Positions 11,701 to 21,348 of a stretch of 64,000 nucleotides of DNA are shown here, in pieces; position 1 is the stretch's first letter; the number at the start of each line of letters is the position of its first letter. Source of the DNA: Heterohyrax brucei (lineage: Eukaryota; Chordata; Mammalia; Hyracoidea; Procaviidae). The position numbers and the translations under genes are program-made. The stretch is from NCBI GenBank assembly GCA_028571685.1, contig CM053140.1, positions 28,439,501 to 28,503,500 of the forward strand, in the 5' to 3' direction. The notes under the pieces were generated by a model, which was not told the DNA's origin, ran no database searches, and saw nothing but the letters and a program-made list of their open reading frames with translations.

Positions 11701-14030
11701 GCCCCTCTCCCTGGATTCCTTCTCTTGTATCCCTCAACCCTGAGCGAGGCTGGGGCTTTCAGATAAACACCCCTAAGCCTCTGCTGGCCAAGACCCCAAA
11801 CCCTGACTTCACCCTGGACTCAGGATGGTTCACAGGGAGGCCTACGTATCATTTTTTCCATCTATAAAATTCTCGTTTGATCCAGCAGCATTTTTCAGCC
11901 AGGAAAGCCCCTTGAGCTGTCCAGAACACAGTAATGATGGTCATGCTGCCCCCAGCCCAGCTAGTGGCATTACCAAAACTCAGGTAGAAAGGCAGACTTG
12001 AACTAGTTTAAGCTGGCTTCAGGAAACAAGGGAAGACGTTTGCATGCATCCTTGAAAAGTTGAGGTGGCCTTCAGTTTCCCCGCATCTCGCTCTGCTTCT
12101 TGCTAGACCCAGCAGTAGCCAGGGCCCATGCTCTGATTGGCTGGCTCAAGTCATGTCCCCAGGAAGCAGAGTCCACATGCCCACACTCCCCCACTGAACA
12201 AAGGACCCCATCCTCCTCCTGGGCCCCTTCCTGTCTGCCATTGAGGACCCTGCCCATGGCCACACATGTTCATACCTGGATCACCTGTGCGGGTCTTCTG
12301 TCTGGCTACCCTAGGCCTACCTGGAGATACCCCCCAACCCCAGCCCAGAAGCAGGGCTGCAGCTGACTGCTCTGTCTTCACCACAGGACCTCATGAAGCA
12401 GGTGCTGAGTGCCCTGCGGGCCATCGCAGGCAATGACGACGTGAAGGACGCCATCATCCGTGCTGGTGGGGCTGAGTCCATTGTGGCCACCATGACCCGG
12501 CACTTGGCCAGCCCCCAGGTGCACCACAGGGGATGGGAATGTGGAGTCTCAGTGTCTGCATCTGCCTAGTGCTCCTTCCTCAAGCCAGGGATAGGGTGAG
12601 GAGAGTGAGGCACTCAGAGTAGGGGAGCAAAAGGGGTGCACATCCAGGGTGAGAAGAGCAGGGCAAGTAGGGTGAGGCAGATGTCCCTGAATGTACTCAG
12701 CTGAGAGCAGGGGACTCTGACTGTGACACCCAGGATTGCCCATCAGGGACAGGACCCTCTTCAGCTGTAATTGTATCTATGTTACCTGGTGTTCTTGTTG
12801 GTCTGTTACTACTGGACATCTGACATCGGGGAGTGGAAGGGGTCTTAGCATGCCCCAAAGGCTCAGACACCCTGTGACACACCCCTTCCAGGTGTGTGAG
12901 CAGAGCTGTGCAGCCCTGTGTGTCCTGGCTCTGCGCAAGCCTGAGAACAGCCAAGTCATCGTGGAGGGCGGTGGGGCCCTGGCTGCCCTGGAGGCCATGA
13001 AAGCACACCCGCAGGAAGCTGGCGTGCAGGTAGGCAGGGCAAAGGGAAGATGAGAGAACAGCCTTCCCTCCTGCCCTGGGGGTGGCATCCACCCTGCCCC
13101 CAGCAATGGTCCACCTGGTGTCTCCTTTGCTCTCTGTTTCTTGGCCTCACTGCATGTCCATCTCTTGGTCCCTTAGAGGGACCTGGGAGAAAGGAGACAC
13201 AGAAGTGGGTATATGTCTGCTGGGGCTTTGGAAGTCTCCAGTCCCAGGGACACAGTGAATTCCAAATGTGGGGACACCGCGGGCCACACCTTGTGGGCAG
13301 TCATCGCTACCCGCCCACCTGGAACCCAGGCTCCTAGCTGGCTCCTACCCTCCTGCCTCTGCCCCTCACCCAGCACAGGCACCACCTCCAGGTCCTTGAA
13401 TGCCTCAGGTGCACACTCTGGCCTTTGTTCCTGCTGCTCCCTCATCCAGGATCCCCCTGGATTTCCTGTTGGCTCATCCACCTCCAACCACCCTTGCCAG
13501 ATGGCCCCATCTCACCCATGGGAGGCAGGTGCCATGTTGGAAAGCATTGCTGCAGTGCCTGTGTGCCCATACATGGCAAATGCTCAGTGACCAAAGAACA
13601 GTGGACCTGCAGTCACCCTCTTACGCTTCTGTCCCAGCTAAGAGCCAGCTTCAGAGACCTCAGGCCCCCACCTTGCCTACTCCGAGCTACTTAGAGAATA
13701 AAATGAGGAGATGGGTCAGGCTAGGTGAAGTTGACTACAGTCATTGAGATGATCCTGAGGTGAGAGTGAACCCAGGCCCAGGGTCCCACAGTTCATACCA
13801 TTCCCTCCCTTCCCCAGAAGCAGGCCTGCATGTTGATCCGAAACCTGGTGGCCCGCAGCCAGGCCTTCTCACAGCCCATTCTGGACCTGGGAGCCGAGGC
13901 ACTTATCTTGCAGGCCCGCACTGCCCACCGTGACTGTGAGGACGTGGCCAAGGCAGCCCTACGGGACCTGGGCTGCCACGTGGAACTGTGTGAGCTATGG
14001 ACAGGCCAGAGGGGTAACCTGGCACTGTGA
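2636..14030 (+). CDS. ARMC6: ARMC6, armadillo repeat-containing protein 6 (coding span of seven exons)
   Basis: Joining 2636-2756, 3807-3889, 8068-8641, 11543-11688, 12387-12518, 12892-13029 and 13818-14030 gives 1407 bases: 468 residues and a TGA, with no internal stop. The protein matches my recollection of mammalian ARMC6 along its length, for example '[15 protein letters not shown]' near the N-terminus, '[18 protein letters not shown]' mid-protein and '[10 protein letters not shown]' at the C-terminus. From about residue 69 on it is a chain of leucine- and alanine-rich helical armadillo repeats, which normally form a protein-binding superhelix. The cellular role of ARMC6 is poorly known. 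The ATG at 2636 has A at -3 and G at +4. An in-frame ATG lies two codons upstream (2630), and the frame stays open to the probable acceptor at 2589, so a longer N-terminus from exons before the window is possible. All six introns are GT-AG. Gene identity is from sequence recall, not a database search. Confidence 0.96.
2757..3806. other. ARMC6: ARMC6 intron after residue 41
   Basis: Apparently unique sequence; no gene, RNA or clear repeat seen. Confidence 0.5.
3807..3889 (+). CDS. ARMC6: ARMC6 coding exon, residues 41-68
   Basis: Acceptor 'cccctccag' and donor 'gtaggg' bound 83 bases. The first two bases complete the split glycine; the rest encodes '[17 protein letters not shown]' and ends after 'GVLQ' on a codon boundary. 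Confidence 0.94.
4215..4770 (+). repeat. MIR-like ancient SINE remnants in ARMC6 intron
   Basis: Two blocks (4215-4330 and 4570-4770) have the MIR pattern: 'aaggtcacagctagtgaggg', followed by 'cagatctaggaccca'. Confidence 0.5.
5045..5700 (+). mobile_element. L1 fragments, ORF2 end and 3' tail
   Basis: 'attaactcaaaatggattaa' and 'gatttcatcaaaattagaaa' are L1 ORF2 C-terminal sequence. 'gattgtgtgctttcacttaa' followed by an A-rich run resembles the 3' end of the L1s at 62.9 kb. Confidence 0.6.
6045..6220 (-). repeat. AfroSINE (type A)
   Basis: Contains 'ccttttggttagcagacata' and 'acaccaccagggtttt'. Confidence 0.82.
6360..6537 (-). repeat. AfroSINE (type B), diverged
   Basis: Contains 'catcaggcctttcttctgag' and 'gtacctctgggtagatttg'. 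Confidence 0.7.
6850..7020 (+). repeat. AfroSINE (type B), 5' end degraded
   Basis: Contains 'gaagaaagccccaggatttg' and 'aacacatggggtc'. Confidence 0.6.
7293..7486 (-). repeat. AfroSINE (type B)
   Basis: Contains 'catggtgacccccatgtgtg' and 'cagattgccaggcctttttt'. Confidence 0.78.
8068..8641 (+). CDS. ARMC6: ARMC6 large coding exon, residues 69-259
   Basis: This 574-base exon carries the first armadillo repeats and the best conserved block, including '[15 protein letters not shown]', 'LTDGQPDL' and '[17 protein letters not shown]'. It starts on a codon boundary after 'ctcccag' and ends one base into an alanine codon at donor 'gtaggg'. A second copy of the donor context lies 78 bases downstream (see findings). 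The antisense strand happens to be open for 210 codons, which is a shadow of this exon. Confidence 0.96.
8634..8882 (+). repeat. Degenerate tandem repeat of about 78-85 bases at the ARMC6 exon 3 donor
   Basis: Three diverged units begin near 8634, 8711 and 8793. The first two both contain 'ctgcccaaggtaggggg', the exon 3 donor context, and each unit ends in a 'ggctcagc'-like segment. Confidence 0.6.
9102..9660. mobile_element. Mariner-derived inverted composite element, copy 1
   Basis: The ends are inverted repeats: 'tacaaggtctgacagttaag' at the left and 'cttaattgtcaaaccttgta' at the right. The left arm encodes, on the - strand, the C-terminus of a Tc1/mariner transposase ('YSPDLAP', '[13 protein letters not shown]'). 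The right arm carries part of the same region on the + strand. The two arms meet near 9455-9475. The frame is broken, and the position where an acidic residue is expected after 'SPDLAP' reads Gly. Confidence 0.7.
9661..10255. mobile_element. Cluster of rearranged mariner-end fragments
   Basis: Terminal sequence recurs in alternating orientations: 'gttcgcgaactcatcctgg' (9728), 'gttcgctaactcatactag' (9903), 'ctaggatgagttcatgaact' (10035) and 'aagttcacgaacttaattg' (10224). This suggests further inverted or nested copies. Confidence 0.6.
10257..10465 (+). repeat. AfroSINE (type B)
   Basis: Has the core 'tactaaccaaaagattgaaa' and the tail 'gtcaccatgagtcagaatca', followed by 'aactaacaacaa'. It abuts the mariner cluster. 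Confidence 0.82.
11543..11688 (+). CDS. ARMC6: ARMC6 coding exon, residues 260-308
   Basis: Bounded by 'cccccacag' and 'gtaggt', 146 bases. It completes alanine 260 and encodes an armadillo repeat with '[20 protein letters not shown]'. It ends after 'NTNHQ' on a codon boundary. Confidence 0.95.
12387..12518 (+). CDS. ARMC6: ARMC6 coding exon, residues 309-352
   Basis: This exon is 132 bases, exactly 44 codons, bounded by 'ttcaccacag' and 'gtgcac'. It encodes '[19 protein letters not shown]', a typical armadillo unit, and is in phase 0 at both ends. Confidence 0.95.
12892..13029 (+). CDS. ARMC6: ARMC6 coding exon, residues 353-398
   Basis: Forty-six codons lie between acceptor 'accccttccag' and donor 'gtaggc'. 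The exon encodes '[19 protein letters not shown]' and '[15 protein letters not shown]', one armadillo repeat, and is in phase 0 at both ends. Confidence 0.95.
13818..14030 (+). CDS. ARMC6: ARMC6 terminal coding exon, residues 399-468
   Basis: Acceptor 'cttccccag' opens 70 codons ending in TGA at 14028. It encodes '[17 protein letters not shown]' and '[18 protein letters not shown]', the final armadillo repeat and C-terminal tail. Confidence 0.95.
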   Translation, partial: KQACMLIRNLVARSQAFSQPILDLGAEALILQARTAHRDCEDVAKAALRDLGCHVELCELWTGQRGNLAL

Positions 14031-14450
14031 CCACTCAGCCAGAAGGACTCAGGGTGAGTCAAGGGCTGCAGCAAGTGTGGCCTTCACTTTATACCACAGT
14101 TGGGCCTGCCTGCTCCCATCTTCAGGTGCATCTGACAGCAGCTGGCAAGAAGAACCCAGTCCTGGCTGCCCCACCTCTCTTCCTGGCCCTTTCCTCCCAG
14201 AAGGACTTTGAATAGTGGGCTGGGAACGTGAGTCCTTGCTGCCTGCCCCACCCCATGATGTCTGGTACCTGCTGCTGGCATCTGAGTGATCTGTTGAGAG
14301 GGTTGGGGTCCTGCCTTTGTTCTCACCTGTAAAACAGGTCTTTGTTCTTACCTGTAAAACAAGTTTCAGAGGTGTGCACTCCTGGTCAGTAGGGGGACCA
14401 TGCACATTTGTCCTGTGGTGCCTGGGAATAAAGACCAATGATGCAGTAGC
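14031..14450 (+). terminator. ARMC6: ARMC6 3' UTR and poly(A) signal
   Basis: The stop codon is followed by about 400 bases ending with AATAAA at 14427-14432, the first clear poly(A) signal downstream. Cleavage is expected about 15-25 bases later. The UTR contains a two-copy tandem duplication of about 26 bases at 14314-14364. Confidence 0.75.
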
Positions 14451-14459
14451 TTTTTCCTG

Positions 14460-17400
14460 TCCCATACCTCAACTGGTGGGGGCTGTGGTCTCAGGTGAAT
14501 TAGGGAGTGGGTGGGGAAATAGATACTTTGGGGGGCCATGGGGTCGCTAAGGAAAGCAAAAGGGTTTTGAGAGTAGCTCAGGTATCTGATCTGTGGACAG
14601 GCTGGTGGAGATGCAGTGGCAAGAAGAGGGGCCTGCAGGAGCCAAGGACACATCACCTAGGGGACGTGGAGCAGAACATCTGACCCAGCATCATGGTCAC
14701 CCTGAACCTTGGTGGTCCCCATGAAACGAAGGTGTGGAGTCAACTCTGAGGAGGGGATGGGTGGCCCCAGCTGTCCTGGCTGTGCCTGTGGCCATCACCA
14801 GTCTCACCTGGTCACCAAGATTCAAAGAGCCACTCCTGCAGCCTCCACTGGCACCTGATAGTCCACCCTGAACCAGGTTTACAGTTCTCATCCACATAGT
14901 GGGCTGGGCAGACTGCACCCTCCCTGAGCCTCAGTTCCCCATCTGTGAAGTGGGCATCATTATTGCTGCTCCCAGTGTCTGCCCCACCCCATGTTCTGGG
15001 GTCCCAGGTAGCTCATCCCCTGTATAGCCAGGTCAAAGCCAGGGCAGACTCAAAAAGGGGTTCCAGGCATCATATCCAACCCCTCCTTCCCAGCCAGGGG
15101 CCCCTGTCTCCTTCAGTTCAGCTCAATCCTTGACCTTCCTCAGTCCTGGTTTCCAGGGAAACCAGCTTATGCAAGAAGCTATGCAGGGGCCTGGCCCTGG
15201 CTCCACCCCACGCCCTGCCTTCTGGGGACCTGCAGCAGCTCCCGTATCTGGTGTAATGACTACCGTAGTGCCCTGCTTCCACTCACTGACGCTCATTGAG
15301 GTAGACCTGACCTTACCCTGGGTTGGCCACTAGTTGTGACTGGGGATACCCTCAGGCTGCAATGAACCTCTTGTTTCTGGTGGGAGTGCCTGGCCAGTTC
15401 TAGGACCCTGTCATTGTTTTGTCCCTTCACCCTGCGGCACTGCCCTAGCCCTGCTGTCAAATTTCTTATGGCTCCCTATGGCCCTCAGCTCTAACACACA
15501 GGTCCTGCCCACCTCCCCTTTGTCTTTCTCTTCTTAACCTCCAGCCAGCCCACCCCAGGACACCCCACAGCCTGGCTCCCTCCTGCCCCAGGCCTAGATC
15601 ACCTGCACCATTGAGCTCCCAGCCCAGTGCCAGGTGTGTCTTCAGACCCTGATCCTAACTGAGGTGGCGGTGAGTGCCCTTTCCTGTGTGTTTGACCCTC
15701 CCTTTCTTCTATGTGCCTATGAGCTCAGTGGGACAGAGCTCATCTGCCCCACATGCCTAGGCTTCCCAAAGGTATTTTCTGAGTGTGCCTGAGGAAATTA
15801 ACTGGCTAGAGGGAGGTAGAGGGACAGCCTCTGCTCAGTCCTCCCATTGGCTCCTGGCCAGCTGCTTCTGGGGCCTTAGGCTCCTCCAGGGAGGGGAAGC
15901 TGGCTTATCAGCCTTTCCCACCTTAGCATGAGGAAATGGGTGACAGAGAACACTGTCTCAACAAGTTTGTGTGCACACTGCAGGCAGCAGGGGAGAACAG
16001 CCCAGGGATCCTCTTTGCCCCTTTAGACACCACCTCCCTGCAGCTGTGGCCTCCTCTCTACCACCTCAGGAGAGGCCTGGCTCAGAAGTGCATAATGACT
16101 TCAGCTGTTCCCCTAAGAAGCTCTTGCTTTTGTCAATTGAGAGGGCAGTGGGTGAAGATAAAACTTTCAGTCCAGCCAGGCTTCTGCTGCTCTGCAGTGC
16201 TAGACATTCAGCTCAACCTCTCTGAGCTCTCTGAGGCTGACACAAGACTCCCTTGGACAGTGTCAGCAAATAAATTCCCATAGGGGCAGGGTGCTGTCAC
16301 TTCTCTACAGAGGAGGAGGACCCAGGTCCCAGCCAGGGAGCATATCTCTTCCCCATGTAGAAGGCCTCAGCCTAGGCCGGCCTCACCTGGGATGGCCTCA
16401 CCTCTCGGGGTAGCCAAGCCCCCATGCTGTACCCAGTCTGGCCCACAGGGTCCTGCTGGTTCACTCCTGGGTCCCCACACCCTGGCCTTGTGCAGCTGAT
16501 GTGCCTGTGGAGAGGAAGATCATTGCTGCTGTCAAGGGGCACTGCCTGCCACTGCCAGGAGGCTTGTCAGCACCAGCATGCTGGTGAGTGGACAGAAGCC
16601 AGAGCTCAGCACACTGGTCCCACGGGCAGAGGCAGCCATGCTGGGCTGCTGCCTGACCCTTGCCTTAGTTGGCACTGGTCCTGGGCACCTGGGGCCTGCT
16701 GGGAGCCGGCTGTCCCTATCTGAAGCTGGCAGGTGAACACTGGAGATGGTCACCTCCAGCAGAGACATCCCTTCTAAGCCACAGCAGAGTTGGTCTGTGT
16801 CCTTATTCCATGAGGTACACTTCACAGAGAGGGAAACGGGCCCAGAGGAGTAGAAGAATGTGCCTTTCAGTAACATTCAAAATGCTCCCTGTGGCCTGGT
16901 CCAGTCGTGGCATTTGACTTCCATTCATATCTCTGATGTGCTCATCCCCTCTAGGAGGTGACTGGGGAAATTTAGGCAGACTGTGAGTCACTTGGAAATC
17001 CTGGTGACCTAGTGAGTTAAGTGCTACCTCTGTTAACCAAAAGGTCAGCAGTTCAAATTCACCAGGTGCTCCTTGGAAACTCTAGGGAGCAGTTCTACTG
17101 TGATCTCAAGGGTCGCCATGAGTCGGACCCAACTCGATGGCGATGAGTTGTGAGTTTAGTGAGTCACTTATTGAAGTTCTTGTAACCAGGAAGCAAAGAA
17201 GAACAGACTCCAGCCTAGCCCTGGACTTTCCCACTGAGGAACACTCACCATGCAGTGGTTTTCTCAGCTGCAGAGTGGGCCTGTCACAAGGAGATAGTGT
17301 TGGGAAGTGCCTAGTGGGGTGACAAGATGCCAGTTTCCTTCACCCCTCACTCCAGGTCCTGGAAGGACCACCCCTGAAGAATCTACTGGCAGCTGTATCT

Positions 17401-18400
17401 CTGCCATTTCTGTGCCGGACCATCTACTGGGGAGTAGGAGGCTCAGGAGAGGAGGCCAGATGGGGACACCAGAAATCAAGACTTAGGATTGTAGGAGCCT
17501 CCGTCTCCCCTCCACACAGAGGCCTGTGAGGCACTTGGATGGAGCACCCAGCAGGGGCTTACAAGGTCCTAAGATGGAAGCTATAGTACCCTGCAGTACT
17601 CCCTCGTAGGGCTCCCTGGTTATGAATGTGATCGCCACCAGCCCCTGCTATACTCAGGAAATAAGAGCTGCTGTACATGGGAATATTTGTAAGTCTCTCC
17701 ACCCAGGAGCTTAAGAGAGTGCCCTGATGAATCAGAAAGCAAAGTGGGCCGGGGGAGGCTAAATGCCTGGACGCCCACAAGGCAGTATGTGTCCCTGAAC
17801 GTCTGTTGCACCACAGGGCACTGAAGCTGAGCATGCAGGCCAAGTGCAGCTCACTGAGGTCACATGCCCCCAACCAGAAGGTCATAGAGAGGGCTTGGGG
17901 TATAAATCCTTTGGAAGCTCCCCCAGGGCTCAGAGAAGGTAGACAGACATGGAGGAGTCCATTTCCCAGGGAGGAGATGGAGCTCACTAGCGCTTTGTCC
18001 AGGGTCACACAGCACAAGGACCGGTGCTGAACAGGTCTTACGTGCCTGCTCTCTGGCACTGCCTCCTCTCTTCCCAAAGACAAATGTGCTCCCTTCACAC
18101 AGAACTGGCCTTTGGCCTGCTGTGTTACTGAGTCAAGGCGCTTAACTTCCCAGAGCCAGGTGTCTACAATGGCTTTGACCTCACAGAGCTGCCAAAACCT
18201 AAGAAGTAGGGAAGAGGCAGTCTGGCATGTCACTGTCATGAAGGAGGGGGCGCGGTCTCCATATAGAGAAACTATTCCAGAAATCGTCCTCCTGTGGGGG
18301 CCAGGCGTCCACCCTCGGCTGGTTGCAGGGCAACCGCGGAGTACCTAGTTGTGGGGCCTGAGTTGGGGTACGCTCCTAGCTGCGTCGCCTGGACTCTGCA
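14460..18400. other. ARMC6-SLC25A42 intergenic spacer
   Basis: This is mostly unique, GC-moderate sequence. I see MIR-like pieces near 14840-14960, 16780-16860 and 17930-18070, an L2-like stretch near 15400-15640, and one AfroSINE at 16995. A 226-codon frame is open on the - strand at 17559-18239. No convincing gene is visible. Confidence 0.5.
16995..17150 (+). repeat. AfroSINE (type A)
   Basis: Contains 'gttaaccaaaaggtcagcag' and 'caccaggtgctccttggaaa'. Confidence 0.85.
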
Positions 18401-18970
18401 CCTTGCACGCCCACCCGCACCCCGTCATTGGCTACCGCGCCCGCCCTTCTCGACATTGAAGCCAGTCCGAGCTGCCCTCTGGGCTACGCCCTCGGTTCCC
18501 TGCGGCCTGCAGGGCGCACCAGCGAGCTTGGGGACCCGCCCCTGCTCCCTACCAGTTGGCCCTAGGGGCTGCCGGTCGTCCTCGAGACCTCCAATCCTCG
18601 CTCCCCTTCAGGCCCTTGCCTCCCAGCCCCTTGCACCCTCCAAGACCTTCTGGGGCACTTAAGGCCTCTCCCAACAGCACCGCCTTCGCCCCGTAGCAAT
18701 TGGCTGCAGAACCTGCCCCTCCGCCTCTTGTTCGCCAATCCCTGCCTCACCCCCGTGCCGATTGGCCGGGATATAGCCAATCACGGTGCTGCGTGGCCCC
18801 CGCCTGTGGCGCGCACTGGGGGTGCGCGAGGCCGGGCTGAAGAGGCTGGAGGTAGCGGCGGCGGCGGCGGCGCGTCCCGGCCGGTGAGAGGTGCACGGTG
18901 GGCAGGGCAGGGGTCTGGGGCGGGGCGGGAGGGGCGCGGCCAGCAAGGCGAGGCCTGACAGCGTCGTCAG
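18400..18970 (+). promoter_or_regulatory. SLC25A42: CpG-island promoter of SLC25A42
   Basis: Dense CpG occurs here against a CpG-poor background. Five CCAAT-box cores are present in both orientations (18427, 18699, 18735, 18761, 18777), the last pair just upstream of a GC-rich segment that ends in a splice donor at 18884. This is the pattern of a housekeeping, TATA-less promoter. A CpG island at this distance upstream of the SLC25A42 start codon fits a separate non-coding first exon. The transcription start is not determined. Confidence 0.75.
18800..18883 (+). other. SLC25A42: Probable non-coding exon 1 of SLC25A42 (5' UTR)
   Basis: A GC-rich segment containing a run of about six CGG units (18855-18872) ends at a good donor, 'ccg|gtgaga', at 18883/18884. 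The next usable acceptor in phase with the gene precedes the start-codon exon at 39152. The 5' boundary given here is a guess. Confidence 0.6.
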
Positions 18971-18989
18971 GGAGCAAGGGGAGGTTGAA

Positions 18990-20610
18990 GCACCACCCCC
19001 GGACTACGACACCCACACCAGGACCCGACATCTATACCCCCTGAGCCTGACATCCCAGTCTGTGCCCCCTGAGGGCCTCACAGCCGGTCTGACCTTCTCG
19101 CCCACATCCACGAACACCTGACTGCATGTCCTGTTTCGTTGTCACCTCGTACAGCTGAGACCACCAGCTTGACTGTCACTCCCAGCCTCAGGTCCACTAG
19201 GGCCCTTAACAGCTGGGCCAGCACCCTAGCATCTACCTGAGCCTGTGTCTGCCCTCCCTGGCAGCCTCTTCACACACTTGACACTACACCATATGGATTC
19301 GCCCCCCGCATCACCTGAGTCTGTCTGCCCTAACACCTCCGCACGTTGACGCTGTTTTCCTCTCCCAGCCCCCACAGCTGAGGCTGCACCCCACACACTC
19401 ACATCTAAACCTGTGACACTACCACCGGCCTACACACACGTAGGACCTTCTTGACGTCCAGGTCTGTGCCGTCACACTGCCCCCTTCGTTCAACAGCCTG
19501 GGTCAGTGCCCTCAGAACGGCCGCCCGCACCCCAGACACCTGCTGTCTCCCATCGACTACTCACTCCACCTTCCCTACCCAGTCAGTGCACCTCAGTGCC
19601 CTCCCCCATTGTGGGGTCTCTGCCCATCTGTAGTCATCCCAGTTCACAACCTGTGCCCCCATCTCCTGTGTGTTCCCCTCTATAGTCCCTCCCACCTCCC
19701 AGGTCCTTTTGACATTCAACCAGCATACACACACACAAACAAAAGCCACTCAGGTGTTATCTCTTAATGACAGTGGTGTTTGACACATTCTAAAAATGAT
19801 TGCCACACCTTCGAATAATGCCCTCAGATAGACATAACCAGAATTGTCCCCACTTGGCCAACCACAAGGCCAAAGCTGTACACCAAATCTGTACACAGAG
19901 CTCACTCTCTTGTGTGGCCCACCCCAGTCTGTTGCCCACATGTTGTGTTTCTCTGAGGGGTCAGCTGGGGAGGGGAGTCTTCTGTTCTCTTGCCCCCTAC
20001 CCACACCCCAGATATAACTTTGACTCATCTGGAAAGGTTAAGCTAGGAGGAGTGGCCCTGTGGCTGCAGGATCCAGAGCCTAGATTCCTGTGTTGGGGTG
20101 CGGGCAGGGTACACCAAGGGGTGTTGCCAGGCCCTCAGGCTCCAGACTCCTGCTTGAGTAGATTTTGGTTCCAGTTGAGCAGACCTGGACAGCTGGCTGA
20201 TCTGTGGGAACGTTTGGGGCCCAGAAAGCTGTTAAACCAAGGAAGAGTAAGGAAATGTTCCAGGTGAGGGAACTAATGTTTTACTGCCCAGGCTGAACTG
20301 CAAAATTGGAGCCTGTGGTGCTGGAGTCATGATTTTTCTGGAAATTTGCAAGTTCCTGAGAGTGTGATTTAAGTGTCTAGCAGAGGAGGAGACAGGTGAC
20401 TTTGTTATTTAAAAATGGTAAAGCATTGCTTCCTGTGAGGCTGGCACAGTGCTTCTTAACTTCCTCCCATCTCACTTGCAAAGATGAGGTCAGAATGTTC
20501 CAAAGGGTCACGTCACCTTCAACTTCTTCTGTGGAAACTGAAGCCAGTGGGGTTTTTGTGTCATTTAGTATGTGTGGGTACATGTGTATACATATACACA
20601 TAGATGTGTG
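18990..20610. other. SLC25A42: Start of SLC25A42 intron 1: C-rich block, then unique sequence
   Basis: The + strand is markedly C-rich and G-poor from about 18990 to 19740, with scattered 'cacctg' and 'gtctgtgcc' words. Beyond that the sequence looks unique, with no recognisable gene. Confidence 0.5.
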
Positions 20611-20615
20611 CATTA

Positions 20616-20785
20616 AGGAAACCAAGTGGTGTAATAGTTAAGAATTATGGCTGCTAACCAAAAGGCTGGCAGTTTGAGTCCACCAGGCACTCCTTCTGGA
20701 AACTCTGGGTCACTCCTACTCCATCCTATAGGGTCACTGTAAGTCAGAATCCACTGAATAGCAATCAGTGGGTTTGGTTTTTGAG
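20616..20785 (+). repeat. AfroSINE (type A)
   Basis: Contains 'gctgctaaccaaaaggctgg' and 'tcctatagggtcactgtaag'. Confidence 0.82.
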
Positions 20786-20829
20786 TTTTAGTATACATTA
20801 AAATGCACACGTTTTCATTCAATCATAAA

Positions 20830-20953
20830 GAAAAAAATGCACACATATATCCATGCATGTGTATATGAGTAGTATATATGCATACATAATAAAGACATAC
20901 ACATGTACCTGTACATGTATGCTTATATGTAAATATACACAACTATACACATA
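20830..20953. repeat. Alternating AT/CA-rich low-complexity tract
   Basis: Imperfect purine-pyrimidine alternation ('cacatatatccatgcatgtg', 'tacatgtatgcttatatg') lies between two AfroSINEs. Confidence 0.6.
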
Positions 20954-20954
20954 A

Positions 20955-21117
20955 GGAGCCCTGGTGGCACAGTGATTGAGAGCTTGGCTACAAACCAAAA
21001 GGCTGGCAGTTTGAATCCATCAGCCTTTCCATGGAAACTCGATGGAGAAGTTCCACTTTGTCTTATAGGGTCACCGTGAGTCAGAACTGATTCAGTGGCG
21101 ATGAGTTTGCCTTTTAT
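20955..21117 (+). repeat. AfroSINE (type A), near full length
   Basis: Starts 'ggagccctggtggcacagtg', the canonical head. Confidence 0.88.
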
Positions 21118-21134
21118 ATGCATATACCTATGTG

Positions 21135-21338
21135 GTTAGCAGCTCTTGAGTTGATTTCAACTCATGATGACCCCATGTGTATCAAAGTGGAACTGCCACA
21201 AAGTGTTTTCAAAGCTGTGACCATTCAGAAGCAGATCACCAGGCCTTTCTTCTTAGGCACCTCTGGGTGAGTTGGAATCATGAACCTTTCAGCTAGCAGT
21301 GGAGTGCATAGCAATTTGGACCACCTAAAGACTCCCGT
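21135..21338 (-). repeat. AfroSINE (type B)
   Basis: Contains 'agatcaccaggcctttcttc' and ends 'ccacctaaagactccc'. It immediately precedes the second mariner composite. Confidence 0.78.
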
Positions 21339-21348
21339 GTATTGCATG

